Source: Acidimicrobiia bacterium
GTDB taxonomy: Bacteria; Actinomycetota; Acidimicrobiia; Acidimicrobiales; Ilumatobacteraceae
Direction of reading: 5' to 3'
Assembly: GCA_030425785.1 (NCBI GenBank)
Contig: JAUHYJ010000241.1
Location: 1-6,047, forward strand
DNA: 6,047 nt
The notes under the pieces are model-generated. The model was given only the letters and a program-made list of their open reading frames with translations, searched no databases and had not been told where the DNA came from. Below, one piece after another: positions 1-5,818 of the stretch. The stretch's first letter is position 1; each line of letters opens with the position of its first letter. Both the position numbers and the translations under genes were made by a program.

Positions 1-1647
1 GCCGAAGATGCCCGGCCCGCCGGCCGGCGGAGCCCCGGTGGGCACGTTGACGAGGGCCCGCGACGACCACTCGCTCCAGCCGGCCTCGTTGTGGGAACGG
101 GCGGCGACGTAGTACGTCTGGTTCTCCACCAGCGTGTCGATGAGGCAGCCATACCCGTCCGGGTTCGACGAGTTCTCGCCGATCGCCGAGGCCTGCGAGC
201 GACCCCACGGATCCGAACCTGCGGGCTGCTCGGTGGTCGGATAGAGCGTGCCGGCCGAGATCGAACAGGTGACGACCGGGTCAGCGGACGCGGTGCCGGC
301 GATGCCGACCTCGTAGTCGTCGATGATCGCTCCGTTGGTGGACGAACCCTCGACGCCTGCGACCGAGACGACGATTGCGCCGTCGTCCGGCCCGGCGACC
401 TCACGGGTCAGCGCGATGCCGGTCACGGTCGCGGGAGCGTTGGGAACTCGCGCCTCGTCGGTGAACGTCGGATGGCTGGGCACGTACGAACCCGCCGCCT
501 CGTCGAGCGTCAGCGTGTTGTCGCCCGATCGCACGGTGCTGCGCGGCACCCAGTTGACGTTCGTGACGCTGTGGTCGCCGCTGACGTCCTCGAACTCGTC
601 GTCGTCGGTCGTGTCGGCGTTGTACGACCAGTCGCCGTTCACCGACATGATGTTGATCCAGCCGCCGCGCTCGGCCTCGGCGTAGCGCTGGTTGAAGCGC
701 ACGTTCGGGGCACCGCCGGTGTCGTCGATGGTGAGGCGACCCGCGTCGCCGAAGATCCACGTGGCGCCGCCGGTGTTGCCGTCGATGGCGTAGACGGTGC
801 CGGGCGGCACGGTGACGTTGGCGCCGACCTGGATGTCGTCGGCGCAGTCGTTGCCGAGACCGAAGTCGGCCAGGCCCTGGCCGACGACGACGTTGGCGCC
901 GCCGCGGATGGCCACCTCGTCCTCGAAGTAGTACACGCCGCTCGCGAAGTAGTAGTTGCCGCCGCTGGTGATGTCCAGGCCGTTGGGGTAGTGGCCGGGC
1001 AGGAACACCGAGCAGTCGAAGGCGGCGGGCATCGGCAGGGGCGTCGGGTCGCGCTCGACGTTCGAATAGGTGGGCAGCGACGGCACCCAGATCTCCTGGG
1101 GCGACACGGGCACCGTCGGGTCGATGACCGTGCCCTGGAAGTCGTAGTCGGTCCACCACTTGTTGGCGTCCTCGATGTAGTCGGGGACGACCTGACCGCT
1201 GACGGTCTCGTAGTCGACCGATTCGCCGTAGTCGCCGTTCACCCACGGGTCGAATCCGGGAGCACCCGGTCCGACCTGCAGCTTGGCTGCGCCGATCGGG
1301 ACGGTGAGGCCGAACACCTCTTCGGCGCTGAGCTCGTCGAGCGGGTCGCAGGCGATGCCGACGCTGACGCTCTCGACCGCGCCGTACAGCAGCAGGTCGG
1401 AGGCGTTCGCCGGGCAGCCGGTGAACAGCAGGCCCGGGTCGTCGAGCGCCGTGCGGATCGCTCCCTTGGCCGCCTCGACGTTGCGAGCCCGCTCGGCTTC
1501 GACGCGGTTCGCGCTCAGCACCGACGAGGTGTAGGCCAGGATCGGCACGACGATCATCGCCCCGATCAGGATCATGACGAGGACGAGCGGGAGCACCGCA
1601 CCCTGGTCACGATCCGGCAGGGACGCGGGGCGTCGGCGCCGCGCCAT
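1..1647 (-). CDS. PilX/GspK-like minor pilin with FN3 domain (3' end outside window)
   Basis: The frame has 549 codons in the window and stays open at the left edge, so the C-terminus is missing. The ATG start gives an Arg-rich leader (residues 1-16, ending DRDQG) followed by a hydrophobic helix (about 17-42, AVLPLVLVMILIGAMIVV). This matches PilX_N-type minor pilins. Position +5 after the glycine is Leu, not the usual Glu, as in GspK/PilX-type proteins. Residues about 50-200 follow as a helical then mixed region. Residues about 208-340 are a Gly/Asn-rich beta segment (NYYFASGVYYFEDEVAIRGG, then GANVVVGQG and GANVTVPPG) resembling beta-helix rungs. An acidic stretch lies at 345-354. A fibronectin type III-like domain spans about 402-541, with the hallmark YYVAARSHNEAGWSEWS at 512-528. 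The ribosome site is weak (GGGCGG next to ATG) and the gene starts 38 bp after the preceding stop, so translation probably depends on the operon. Likely role: surface-exposed minor pilin of a type IV pilus. The family call is firm at the N-terminus; ectodomain function is inferred. Confidence 0.85.
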   Translation of the reverse strand, partial: MARRRRPASLPDRDQGAVLPLVLVMILIGAMIVVPILAYTSSVLSANRVEAERARNVEAAKGAIRTALDDPGLLFTGCPANASDLLLYGAVESVSVGIACDPLDELSAEEVFGLTVPIGAAKLQVGPGAPGFDPWVNGDYGESVDYETVSGQVVPDYIEDANKWWTDYDFQGTVIDPTVPVSPQEIWVPSLPTYSNVERDPTPLPMPAAFDCSVFLPGHYPNGLDITSGGNYYFASGVYYFEDEVAIRGGANVVVGQGLADFGLGNDCADDIQVGANVTVPPGTVYAIDGNTGGATWIFGDAGRLTIDDTGGAPNVRFNQRYAEAERGGWINIMSVNGDWSYNADTTDDDEFEDVSGDHSVTNVNWVPRSTVRSGDNTLTLDEAAGSYVPSHPTFTDEARVPNAPATVTGIALTREVAGPDDGAIVVSVAGVEGSSTNGAIIDDYEVGIAGTASADPVVTCSISAGTLYPTTEQPAGSDPWGRSQASAIGENSSNPDGYGCLIDTLVENQTYYVAARSHNEAGWSEWSSRALVNVPTGAPPAGGPGIFG

Positions 1648-1685
1648 CCGCCCGATCGGGGCGGCTCGATGGGACGACGTTCGGT

Positions 1686-3671
1686 TCACGCCGGCTGGAC
1701 CAAGAGCACGCATGACAATGCCTCATTTGCTGAGATGGTGATGTCGAGACCGTCGGCGGGATCGCCCGAGACGGTGTCGACCTTGGCGGGATCGGTCACG
1801 ACGACGTTCTTCGACCGGCATTGCCAGCTGACCGGCGTGTAGCCGGTGTTCTCGAACGTCCTCGGCTTCAGGAGCACGGTGGTGTCGGTGGCGGACTCCG
1901 TCGCGATGTCGAACACCGCCGACTTGCTGACCGCCGAGGTCGAGCTCTCGACGAGCGGCAGGCCGTCGCCGGTCACCTCGTAGGTGACCGTGGCGGACAC
2001 CGGCTGACCGGTGCTCTGCAGGCGGGTCTGGACCGAGAGCGTCCCACCGCACTCGGAGAGTGCGATCGCCTCGAGCGCACCGCCGAACTGGGAGAAGTCG
2101 GTGGTGGTGAGCATGTCGGCGTTCTTGACCGCCTCGGCATCCCACCCACCGGCGTACTGGACCTTGACGTAACGCCCCGTGATGTCGCCGTCGTAGTTGC
2201 TGACGTCGTTGCCGGCGATCAGGTCACCGAGCGCCACCTCGGCGGGAATGCGGCGGGGGTCGCTGTAGGAGTCACCGCTGTCGTTGAACTCCGGAGCCGC
2301 CCAGTCGCTCGCGATCACGGGGTCGGCGAGGTCGGTGTCGCGGTCGAGGTTGGTCGACATCCCGAACGCCGTACCGACGCCGACCGCGATGACCTCGGTC
2401 TGGTTCTGCTGCAACAGCCACGAGGCCCGGAACCACGCCTTCGGATCGAACTGGGTGTAGAACGCCGTCGTCGTGTTGTTGGCGTCGAAATGGCTCGGGA
2501 GGTCGCCGCTCGGGAGCTCGGGGTCCTCGGCACCGGTCTGGTCTTCGTCACGGTGATACGTCGGCATGCCGTCGGTGAAGAAGACCACCAGCTCGGACGG
2601 CGGGTTGGCGGGGTTGCCGAGCGCCTCGTAGGTCTGACCGGTCTCGGTGTAGAACACCCGGTACAGCGCGTCCTCCCAGTTGGTGGCGCCGTTGTTGCCC
2701 AGTCCGTTGATCGGCGACGACGAACCGAGCAGGTTGTCGACGGTCGCCTGGTCACTCAGGTCGTACCACTTGTTCCAGTTCGAACCGCCGCCGAGGACGC
2801 GTGCCTTGCTGCTGAAGCCGACGATCTGCAGCTGCGTCGGCGTGCCGGCGAACGTCTCGACGAACGACTTCACACCGGCGCGGACCTGGGCGGCGTCGCC
2901 GTTGGTCAGCGAGCCCGACTCGTCGACGATCAGGCTGATCGGGCCGCCGCAGCCGCTGCGGGCCTGGAGGAACTGGGGCGGCTGGATCGCCGCCGGCTCG
3001 AGGTCGACGAGCTCGGTACCGCCGCCCGTGAACGACAGGAGCTCGAGGCCGTCGAGGCCGGTCACCGACACGGACACGCGGCGGCCGCTGGTGTTGACGA
3101 CCGGGCTGCCGTTCGGGTCGGTGCTCAAGATGTCGGGCGGGAAGGTGACCGAGATCGGCGGTTCGCCGCCCGACGACGGCGGCGGCATCTCGCGGACCAG
3201 GATGATCTGCTCGCACGAGCCGTTGCGGCACGAGATGCGCCGGAACTCGTAGTCGCCGGCGTCGTTCTGGCCATACCGGTAGCTGACGTCGATGTCGTCG
3301 CTGTCCTCGAACCAGCTGAGGTGCAAGATGTTCTCGCCCCACGTGCACATGTCGAGCGCGCACGGCTCGTAGTCGGGGTTGTTGACCGCCTCGGCCGGAT
3401 CGTCCGGCGAGTCGGGGTCCTCGGGGGTGTCGGTCGGCCAGGTCGCCGAGGCGAGGTCGCCGGGCAGCCAGGTGCCGAGGTTCTGCTCCCAGCGGGCGAC
3501 GGTGACGCGGTCGCTCGCCTGGGGGGCATGACGCATGGTGACGATGATCGAGGCGGCGATCACCGTCACGATCAGGCCGAGCACGGACATCGCGACCAGC
3601 AGCTCGATGAGCGACATGCCGTCGTCGCGCCGGTTCACCTCCGCGTTCGTCTCGAAGTTCGGATCAGACAT
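1686..3671 (-). CDS. PilW/GspJ-like prepilin with embedded VWA domain and prealbumin-like C-terminal domain
   Basis: This 661-residue protein starts with an 18-residue charged leader and a prepilin peptidase site, G18 before MSLIE with Glu23 at +5. A hydrophobic helix follows (about 19-46). Residues 47-235 look like a PilW/GspJ-type beta pilin head with cysteines 104, 109, 148 and 153. A VWA domain occupies about 241-541. Its metal-ion site is complete: DESGS at 250-254, Thr330 in GATNWEDAL, and Asp367 in FFTDG. CGG motifs at 241-243 and 541-543 bracket the domain and may form a disulfide. Residues 544-661 are beta-rich and end in SWQCRS...LSCVLLVQ, the pattern of prealbumin/Cna-B-like domains with Cys618 and Cys654. 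Typical PilW proteins are roughly 200-400 residues, so this one is enlarged by added modules. Its ATG overlaps the upstream gene by 8 bp, suggesting translational coupling. Likely role: adhesive or mechanosensing minor pilin at the pilus tip. The domain calls are strong; the tip location is inferred from PilY1 and from VWA pilins of Gram-positive bacteria. Confidence 0.92.
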   Translation of the reverse strand: MSDPNFETNAEVNRRDDGMSLIELLVAMSVLGLIVTVIAASIIVTMRHAPQASDRVTVARWEQNLGTWLPGDLASATWPTDTPEDPDSPDDPAEAVNNPDYEPCALDMCTWGENILHLSWFEDSDDIDVSYRYGQNDAGDYEFRRISCRNGSCEQIILVREMPPPSSGGEPPISVTFPPDILSTDPNGSPVVNTSGRRVSVSVTGLDGLELLSFTGGGTELVDLEPAAIQPPQFLQARSGCGGPISLIVDESGSLTNGDAAQVRAGVKSFVETFAGTPTQLQIVGFSSKARVLGGGSNWNKWYDLSDQATVDNLLGSSSPINGLGNNGATNWEDALYRVFYTETGQTYEALGNPANPPSELVVFFTDGMPTYHRDEDQTGAEDPELPSGDLPSHFDANNTTTAFYTQFDPKAWFRASWLLQQNQTEVIAVGVGTAFGMSTNLDRDTDLADPVIASDWAAPEFNDSGDSYSDPRRIPAEVALGDLIAGNDVSNYDGDITGRYVKVQYAGGWDAEAVKNADMLTTTDFSQFGGALEAIALSECGGTLSVQTRLQSTGQPVSATVTYEVTGDGLPLVESSTSAVSKSAVFDIATESATDTTVLLKPRTFENTGYTPVSWQCRSKNVVVTDPAKVDTVSGDPADGLDITISANEALSCVLLVQPA

Positions 3672-4137
3672 CGCTTCTCACCACCGTCAGGCTGCGTCGG
3701 ACACTGGACTCGGGAATCTGCATCGTGATCGTGATGCGCTGCACGAGATGCTGCTGGTAGCCCGTCGCCGGGCAGGCGCCGTCGGCCCATCCCGTGGGGC
3801 CGAGGTGCTCGTACTCGACACTCCAGTAGTTGTCGACGACGTCGGCGGGCACGCCGAGCTCGAGCTGGGCGGCAGCCCGGATCGGGTCGTCGAACACGCA
3901 GCGGTACTGCTCGCGGGGCGCACGGTCGATGCGCTCGGCCGCGGTCAACAGCGCCGTCTGGACCTGGGCGACCTCGTCGGACGTTCGCGACGCGATGATC
4001 AACGTGCGGGTCGCGGTCAACACGCCGAGCACGACCGTGCCCATGAGCACGATCGTGATGAGGATCTCGACCAGCGTCACACCGGCGTCGCGCGATCGGG
4101 TGTCGCTGCGGCTGGCTCGGAGTTGCGGTGGGGACAC
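3664..4137 (-). CDS. PilV/GspI-like type IV prepilin (first gene of minor-pilin operon)
   Basis: This is a small prepilin of 157 residues when started at GTG 4137. The leader ends DAG at residue 19, followed by VTLVE with the conserved Glu at 24 (+5). A hydrophobic helix runs to about residue 44 (ILITIVLMGTVVLGVLTA). A short head follows, with cysteines at about 80 and 122 and a closing beta segment (QRITITMQIP). I chose the GTG because GGGAG lies 5 nt upstream and because it gives a leader almost as long as the next gene's 18 residues. An ATG at 4209 would add 24 residues with poorly GC-biased third positions and no good ribosome site. An ATG at 4368 would add 77 residues crossing the AT-rich putative promoter, which is unlikely. 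The stop overlaps the start of the VWA pilin gene. Gene order matches pilV-pilW-pilX sets, so it is probably a minor pilin of the priming complex. Confidence 0.83.
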   Translation of the reverse strand: MSPPQLRASRSDTRSRDAGVTLVEILITIVLMGTVVLGVLTATRTLIIASRTSDEVAQVQTALLTAAERIDRAPREQYRCVFDDPIRAAAQLELGVPADVVDNYWSVEYEHLGPTGWADGACPATGYQQHLVQRITITMQIPESSVRRSLTVVRSDV

Positions 4138-4142
4138 GTTGG

Positions 4143-4147
4143 CTCCC
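4143..4147 (-). promoter_or_regulatory. Ribosome binding site deciding the GTG start of the PilV-like gene
   Basis: On the minus strand GGGAG is followed by the 5-nt spacer CCAAC and then GTG. Neither upstream ATG (4209 or 4368) has a comparable purine-rich site at proper spacing. Confidence 0.5.
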
Positions 4148-4235
4148 GTCTCACGGGTCTCGAATTCGGAGGTGGTGGCCGCGTGTGTACGACGCACTCG
4201 GAGTCTCATCGGCACGCGAAGTGTGAGTCCTGAGA

Positions 4236-4273
4236 GAAATAACAAGTTGATTTCGTTATCGACGAGACAACTT
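4236..4273 (-). promoter_or_regulatory. Candidate promoter/operator of the minor-pilin operon (AT-rich patch with inverted repeats)
   Basis: This is a markedly AT-rich patch in an otherwise GC-rich region. On the minus strand TTGTCT (4270-4265) resembles a -35 box and TGTTAT (4244-4239) resembles a -10 box. Their 20-nt spacing is longer than the ideal 17-18, so the assignment is weak. Overlapping inverted repeats are visible: AAGTTG (4244-4249) with CAACTT (4268-4273), and ATAAC (4239-4243) with GTTAT (4255-4259). These could be operator half-sites or a cruciform. The position, about 100 bp upstream of the GTG start, suits a promoter. Confidence 0.35.
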
Positions 4274-4481
4274 CCGTGGTCTCGAGCGGTGGCCGGGCAT
4301 GACGTCAGCGCCGCACACGTCGGTGGACATGTGCTGTGACCAGGCATGATGCGGGCGACACCCGTCACCGACCGCGTTCCGAGGCCGACCGCGCTCCGTG
4401 CTCACAGTGCGCGTGATGCGTCGGAGAATTCTCACCCGGCGCTACGAAACGGTCCGGCGCGGCATCCGGCCCAGTGCGAGG

Positions 4482-4498
4482 TTGACGATTCCTTGACG
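4482..4498 (+). promoter_or_regulatory. Tandem TTGACG direct repeat, possible activator site
   Basis: TTGACG occurs twice with a 5-nt spacer, an 11-bp period that puts both copies on the same DNA face. This is the layout used by OmpR/PhoB-type response regulators. The copies are -35-like, but no good -10 lies 17 nt from either one. If the -10 is TATGGT at 4534, the repeats sit about 45-65 bp upstream of the transcription start, where an activator would bind. The regulator is unknown. Confidence 0.3.
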
Positions 4499-4509
4499 GA
4501 GGAAAATCC

Positions 4510-4546
4510 CTGTCCCCGTCGCGGTCGGTTCGGTATGGTCGAACCG
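4510..4546 (+). promoter_or_regulatory. Candidate promoter with palindromic operator for the exported-protein operon
   Basis: TATGGT (4534-4539) is a plausible actinobacterial -10 box, with CTGTCC (4510-4515) 18 nt upstream as a weak -35. The -10 is enclosed by a perfect 7-bp inverted repeat, CGGTTCG (4526-4532) and CGAACCG (4540-4546), with a 7-nt centre. A repressor bound there would block polymerase. The same repeat could form a hairpin if it is transcribed. Confidence 0.35.
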
Positions 4547-4566
4547 TCATCGGCACATCCGAGGGG

Positions 4567-4573
4567 AAGGAGG
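4567..4573 (+). promoter_or_regulatory. Strong ribosome binding site of the exported-protein gene
   Basis: AAGGAGG lies 4 nt before the ATG at 4578. It is a near-perfect anti-16S match and fixes this start. Confidence 0.8.
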
Positions 4574-4577
4574 ACCG

Positions 4578-5324
4578 ATGCGATACGGGAGATGGGTGGC
4601 GGCATCGGCGGCGCTCGCCGCCGGGGGGCTGCTGTTCGGCGGTCCGGCAGCGGCACAGGACCAGGACCTCGACGAGCTCCGCGAGCAGGTCCCGGAGGGC
4701 GAACCGGGCGAGCTCGACCTCGACGAGGCCGATCTGATCTACCAGGCGATGGTCGAGGCGTACGGGCGGGTCGCGCAGACCAGCGACTTCGGCGACGGCA
4801 GCGCGCTGACCGGCCCGTGCGGCGGCTGGGCGTTCTCGTACGACCAGGACGGCGCGCTCATCGACGCCGCGTTCGACGCCGGTGACGAGGGCCCGCCGAT
4901 CGACGTCATCGACGGCGGCCAGGCGTTCACGTCGAGCAACCCCTTCGAGGTCGACACCCGCGGCGTGGTGGCGTACTACGGCTCGGCACCACAGTCCGGC
5001 GACGGGCCACGCAACCACACCTGGGAGGTCGTCACCGGTGGCATCAGCATCGACTCGGGCGGCGACCCGAACGAGGACGGCAACAACCGCAACGCCGGCC
5101 TCGTCGACCTCGACGAGGACCTCCCGGTCAAGTTCACCGCCAAGGTCGAGGTCGAGGGCACGATGCAGTCCGAGAACCTCGCTGCGTGCGAGGGCCAGGG
5201 CCACGTGAAGTTCACGGGCAACGGACTCACCGACCCGGTCGGGCTCGCCGCGCTGGCGCTGCTGGGTGGCGGTTTCTTCGGCATCTTGTTCAACGCCCGG
5301 CCCGCCATGACCTGGAAGGAGTGA
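4578..5324 (+). CDS. Exported protein with C-terminal membrane anchor, unknown function
   Basis: I do not recognise the family of this 248-residue protein. It has a clear Sec signal peptide: a basic start (MRYGR), a hydrophobic core (about 7-22), and a likely cut after A26 in PAAAQD. The mature part is strongly acidic. A short helical stretch (about 48-67, DEADLIYQAMVEAYGRVAQT) is followed by a presumably beta-rich domain with GPCGGWAFSYDQDG (79-92) and a Gly/Asp/Asn-rich loop (159-180) that could bind calcium. Cys81 and Cys204 may form a disulfide. A hydrophobic helix (about 220-238) ends in a short tail with basic and acidic residues. The layout is type I: outside domain, single anchor, tiny cytoplasmic tail. 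The start is set by AAGGAGG 4 nt upstream. It is followed after 2 bp by a small membrane protein, so the two probably act together at the membrane. A cell-surface or copper/pilus link is only a guess from neighbours. Confidence 0.9.
   Translation: MRYGRWVAASAALAAGGLLFGGPAAAQDQDLDELREQVPEGEPGELDLDEADLIYQAMVEAYGRVAQTSDFGDGSALTGPCGGWAFSYDQDGALIDAAFDAGDEGPPIDVIDGGQAFTSSNPFEVDTRGVVAYYGSAPQSGDGPRNHTWEVVTGGISIDSGGDPNEDGNNRNAGLVDLDEDLPVKFTAKVEVEGTMQSENLAACEGQGHVKFTGNGLTDPVGLAALALLGGGFFGILFNARPAMTWKE
5314..5321 (+). promoter_or_regulatory. Ribosome binding site of the two-helix membrane protein gene
   Basis: GGAAGGAG ends 5 nt before ATG 5327 and abuts the preceding stop codon (5322-5324). This fixes the start, rejects longer in-frame starts inside the previous gene, and supports co-translation of the pair. 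Confidence 0.75.
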
Positions 5325-5326
5325 CG

Positions 5327-5659
5327 ATGTCGGCAACGACCGTCAAGCAGACGCATCCGATCCGCGGCGTGCTGTGGGGCCTCATGTTCGGCATCGGCCT
5401 CGCCGTCGTGCTGGTGGTGACGACCGTGATCAAGCTCGATCTGGTGACGGTGATCGTCGTCGTCGTGATCGGCATGGTCCTCGGCGTGTTGTGGGGCCTG
5501 TTCGGCCCGGCCAAGGCGCCGAAGGGCGAGCCGCCGGCCGATCGGACCTCGCCGCCCGAGGCCAGCCGCTTCGACGACCGGCCGGCACCGGACATGCCCC
5601 AGGTGGTCGAGGCGCCCGGCGTCGACCCTCCGGCGCCCACTGACGACACCGACGACTGA
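5327..5659 (+). CDS. Small two-helix membrane protein, unknown function
   Basis: This 110-residue protein has two adjacent hydrophobic helices (about 14-35, VLWGLMFGIGLAVVLVVTTVI, and about 39-60, LVTVIVVVVIGMVLGVLWGLFG). They are separated only by KLD, so they form a tight hairpin. The GVLWGL motif occurs in both helices (14-19 and 53-58), giving an approximate internal symmetry. The C-terminal tail (61-110) is rich in Pro and Asp and probably disordered. The positive charges before helix 1 (K7, R13) and after helix 2 (K63, K66) suggest that both ends are cytoplasmic. I do not recognise a family. It starts 2 bp after the exported-protein gene, which has its own membrane anchor, so a two-protein membrane complex is plausible. 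The frame extends upstream to 5186, but the ribosome site and the overlap argue for 5327. Confidence 0.85.
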   Translation: MSATTVKQTHPIRGVLWGLMFGIGLAVVLVVTTVIKLDLVTVIVVVVIGMVLGVLWGLFGPAKAPKGEPPADRTSPPEASRFDDRPAPDMPQVVEAPGVDPPAPTDDTDD

Positions 5660-5712
5660 GCTGCCGTCGGAATCCGGTTGCCGGACACCGCGGACTGACG
5701 CTCGAACGCGCA

Positions 5713-5744
5713 CGAGTCCGGACCGGGGGCGCGGTCCGGACTCG
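5713..5744. terminator. Bidirectional hairpin terminator between convergent genes
   Basis: A perfect 13-bp stem (5713-5725 pairing with 5732-5744, beginning CGAGTCCGGACCG) encloses a 6-nt loop GGGGCG. There is no T-tract on either side, as is common for hairpin terminators in high-GC actinobacteria. It lies 53 bp after the stop of the two-helix protein and 74 bp past the stop of the oxidase gene on the other strand, so it can serve both. A smaller 5-bp hairpin (TCCGG, TTG, CCGGA; 5673-5685) precedes it. Confidence 0.75.
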
Positions 5745-5818
5745 GGCGGGATCGGGTGCGGGGCCGGGAGAGCGACCGTCGCACCCGGCGATTCACGTGG
5801 TCGTCGACGTGGCGGACA

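Larger units (their letters stand above)
4138..4577. other. Divergent intergenic region between pilin operon and exported-protein operon
   Basis: I see no convincing gene in these 440 bases. Open frames crossing it are short or extend neighbours upstream without coding-like codon choice. Both flanking operons are transcribed outward, so it must hold both promoters. Visible structure includes an AT-rich patch (about 4236-4273), a 10-bp palindrome GAGAATTCTC (4424-4433), two TTGACG copies (4482-4498), and a palindrome around TATGGT (4526-4546). The part between about 4280 and 4420 is GC-rich, with only a 7-base repeat (GGCATGA at 4296 and 4343) that may be chance. I recognise no riboswitch, tRNA or small RNA. 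Confidence 0.7.

Noticed and set aside
401..1246. Minus-strand open frame of 281 codons
   Set aside because: Its translation is almost entirely Arg/Pro/His-rich and lies out of frame inside the PilX-like gene.
91..1842. Long plus-strand open frame of 583 codons
   Set aside because: It lies antisense to the PilX-like gene and its translation is low-complexity Arg/Val/Asp/Gly. The minus strand encodes a recognisable pilin and FN3 domain, so this is a GC-rich shadow.
1821..3728. Long plus-strand open frame of 635 codons
   Set aside because: It is antisense to the VWA pilin, biased to Arg/Val/Gly/Asp, with no domain or ribosome site. Its length reflects lack of stops opposite GC-rich codons.
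4296..4349. GGCATGA repeated 47 bp apart in the intergenic region
   Set aside because: Seven bases over this distance is easily chance, with no symmetry or promoter relation visible.
4138..4368. Extended N-terminus of the PilV-like gene from ATG 4368 or ATG 4209
   Set aside because: It would give an unusually long pre-leader. The 4368 form crosses the AT-rich patch, and neither ATG has a good ribosome site. GTG 4137 with GGGAG fits better, although 4209 cannot be fully excluded.
4424..4433. GAGAATTCTC palindrome
   Set aside because: It is a perfect 10-bp palindrome, but isolated, far from the likely promoter elements, and not supported by a second copy. It is noted only as part of the intergenic region.
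4365..5336. Minus-strand frame of 323 codons over the exported-protein gene
   Set aside because: The plus strand has a strong ribosome site, signal peptide and membrane anchor. The minus frame has a shadow-like composition.
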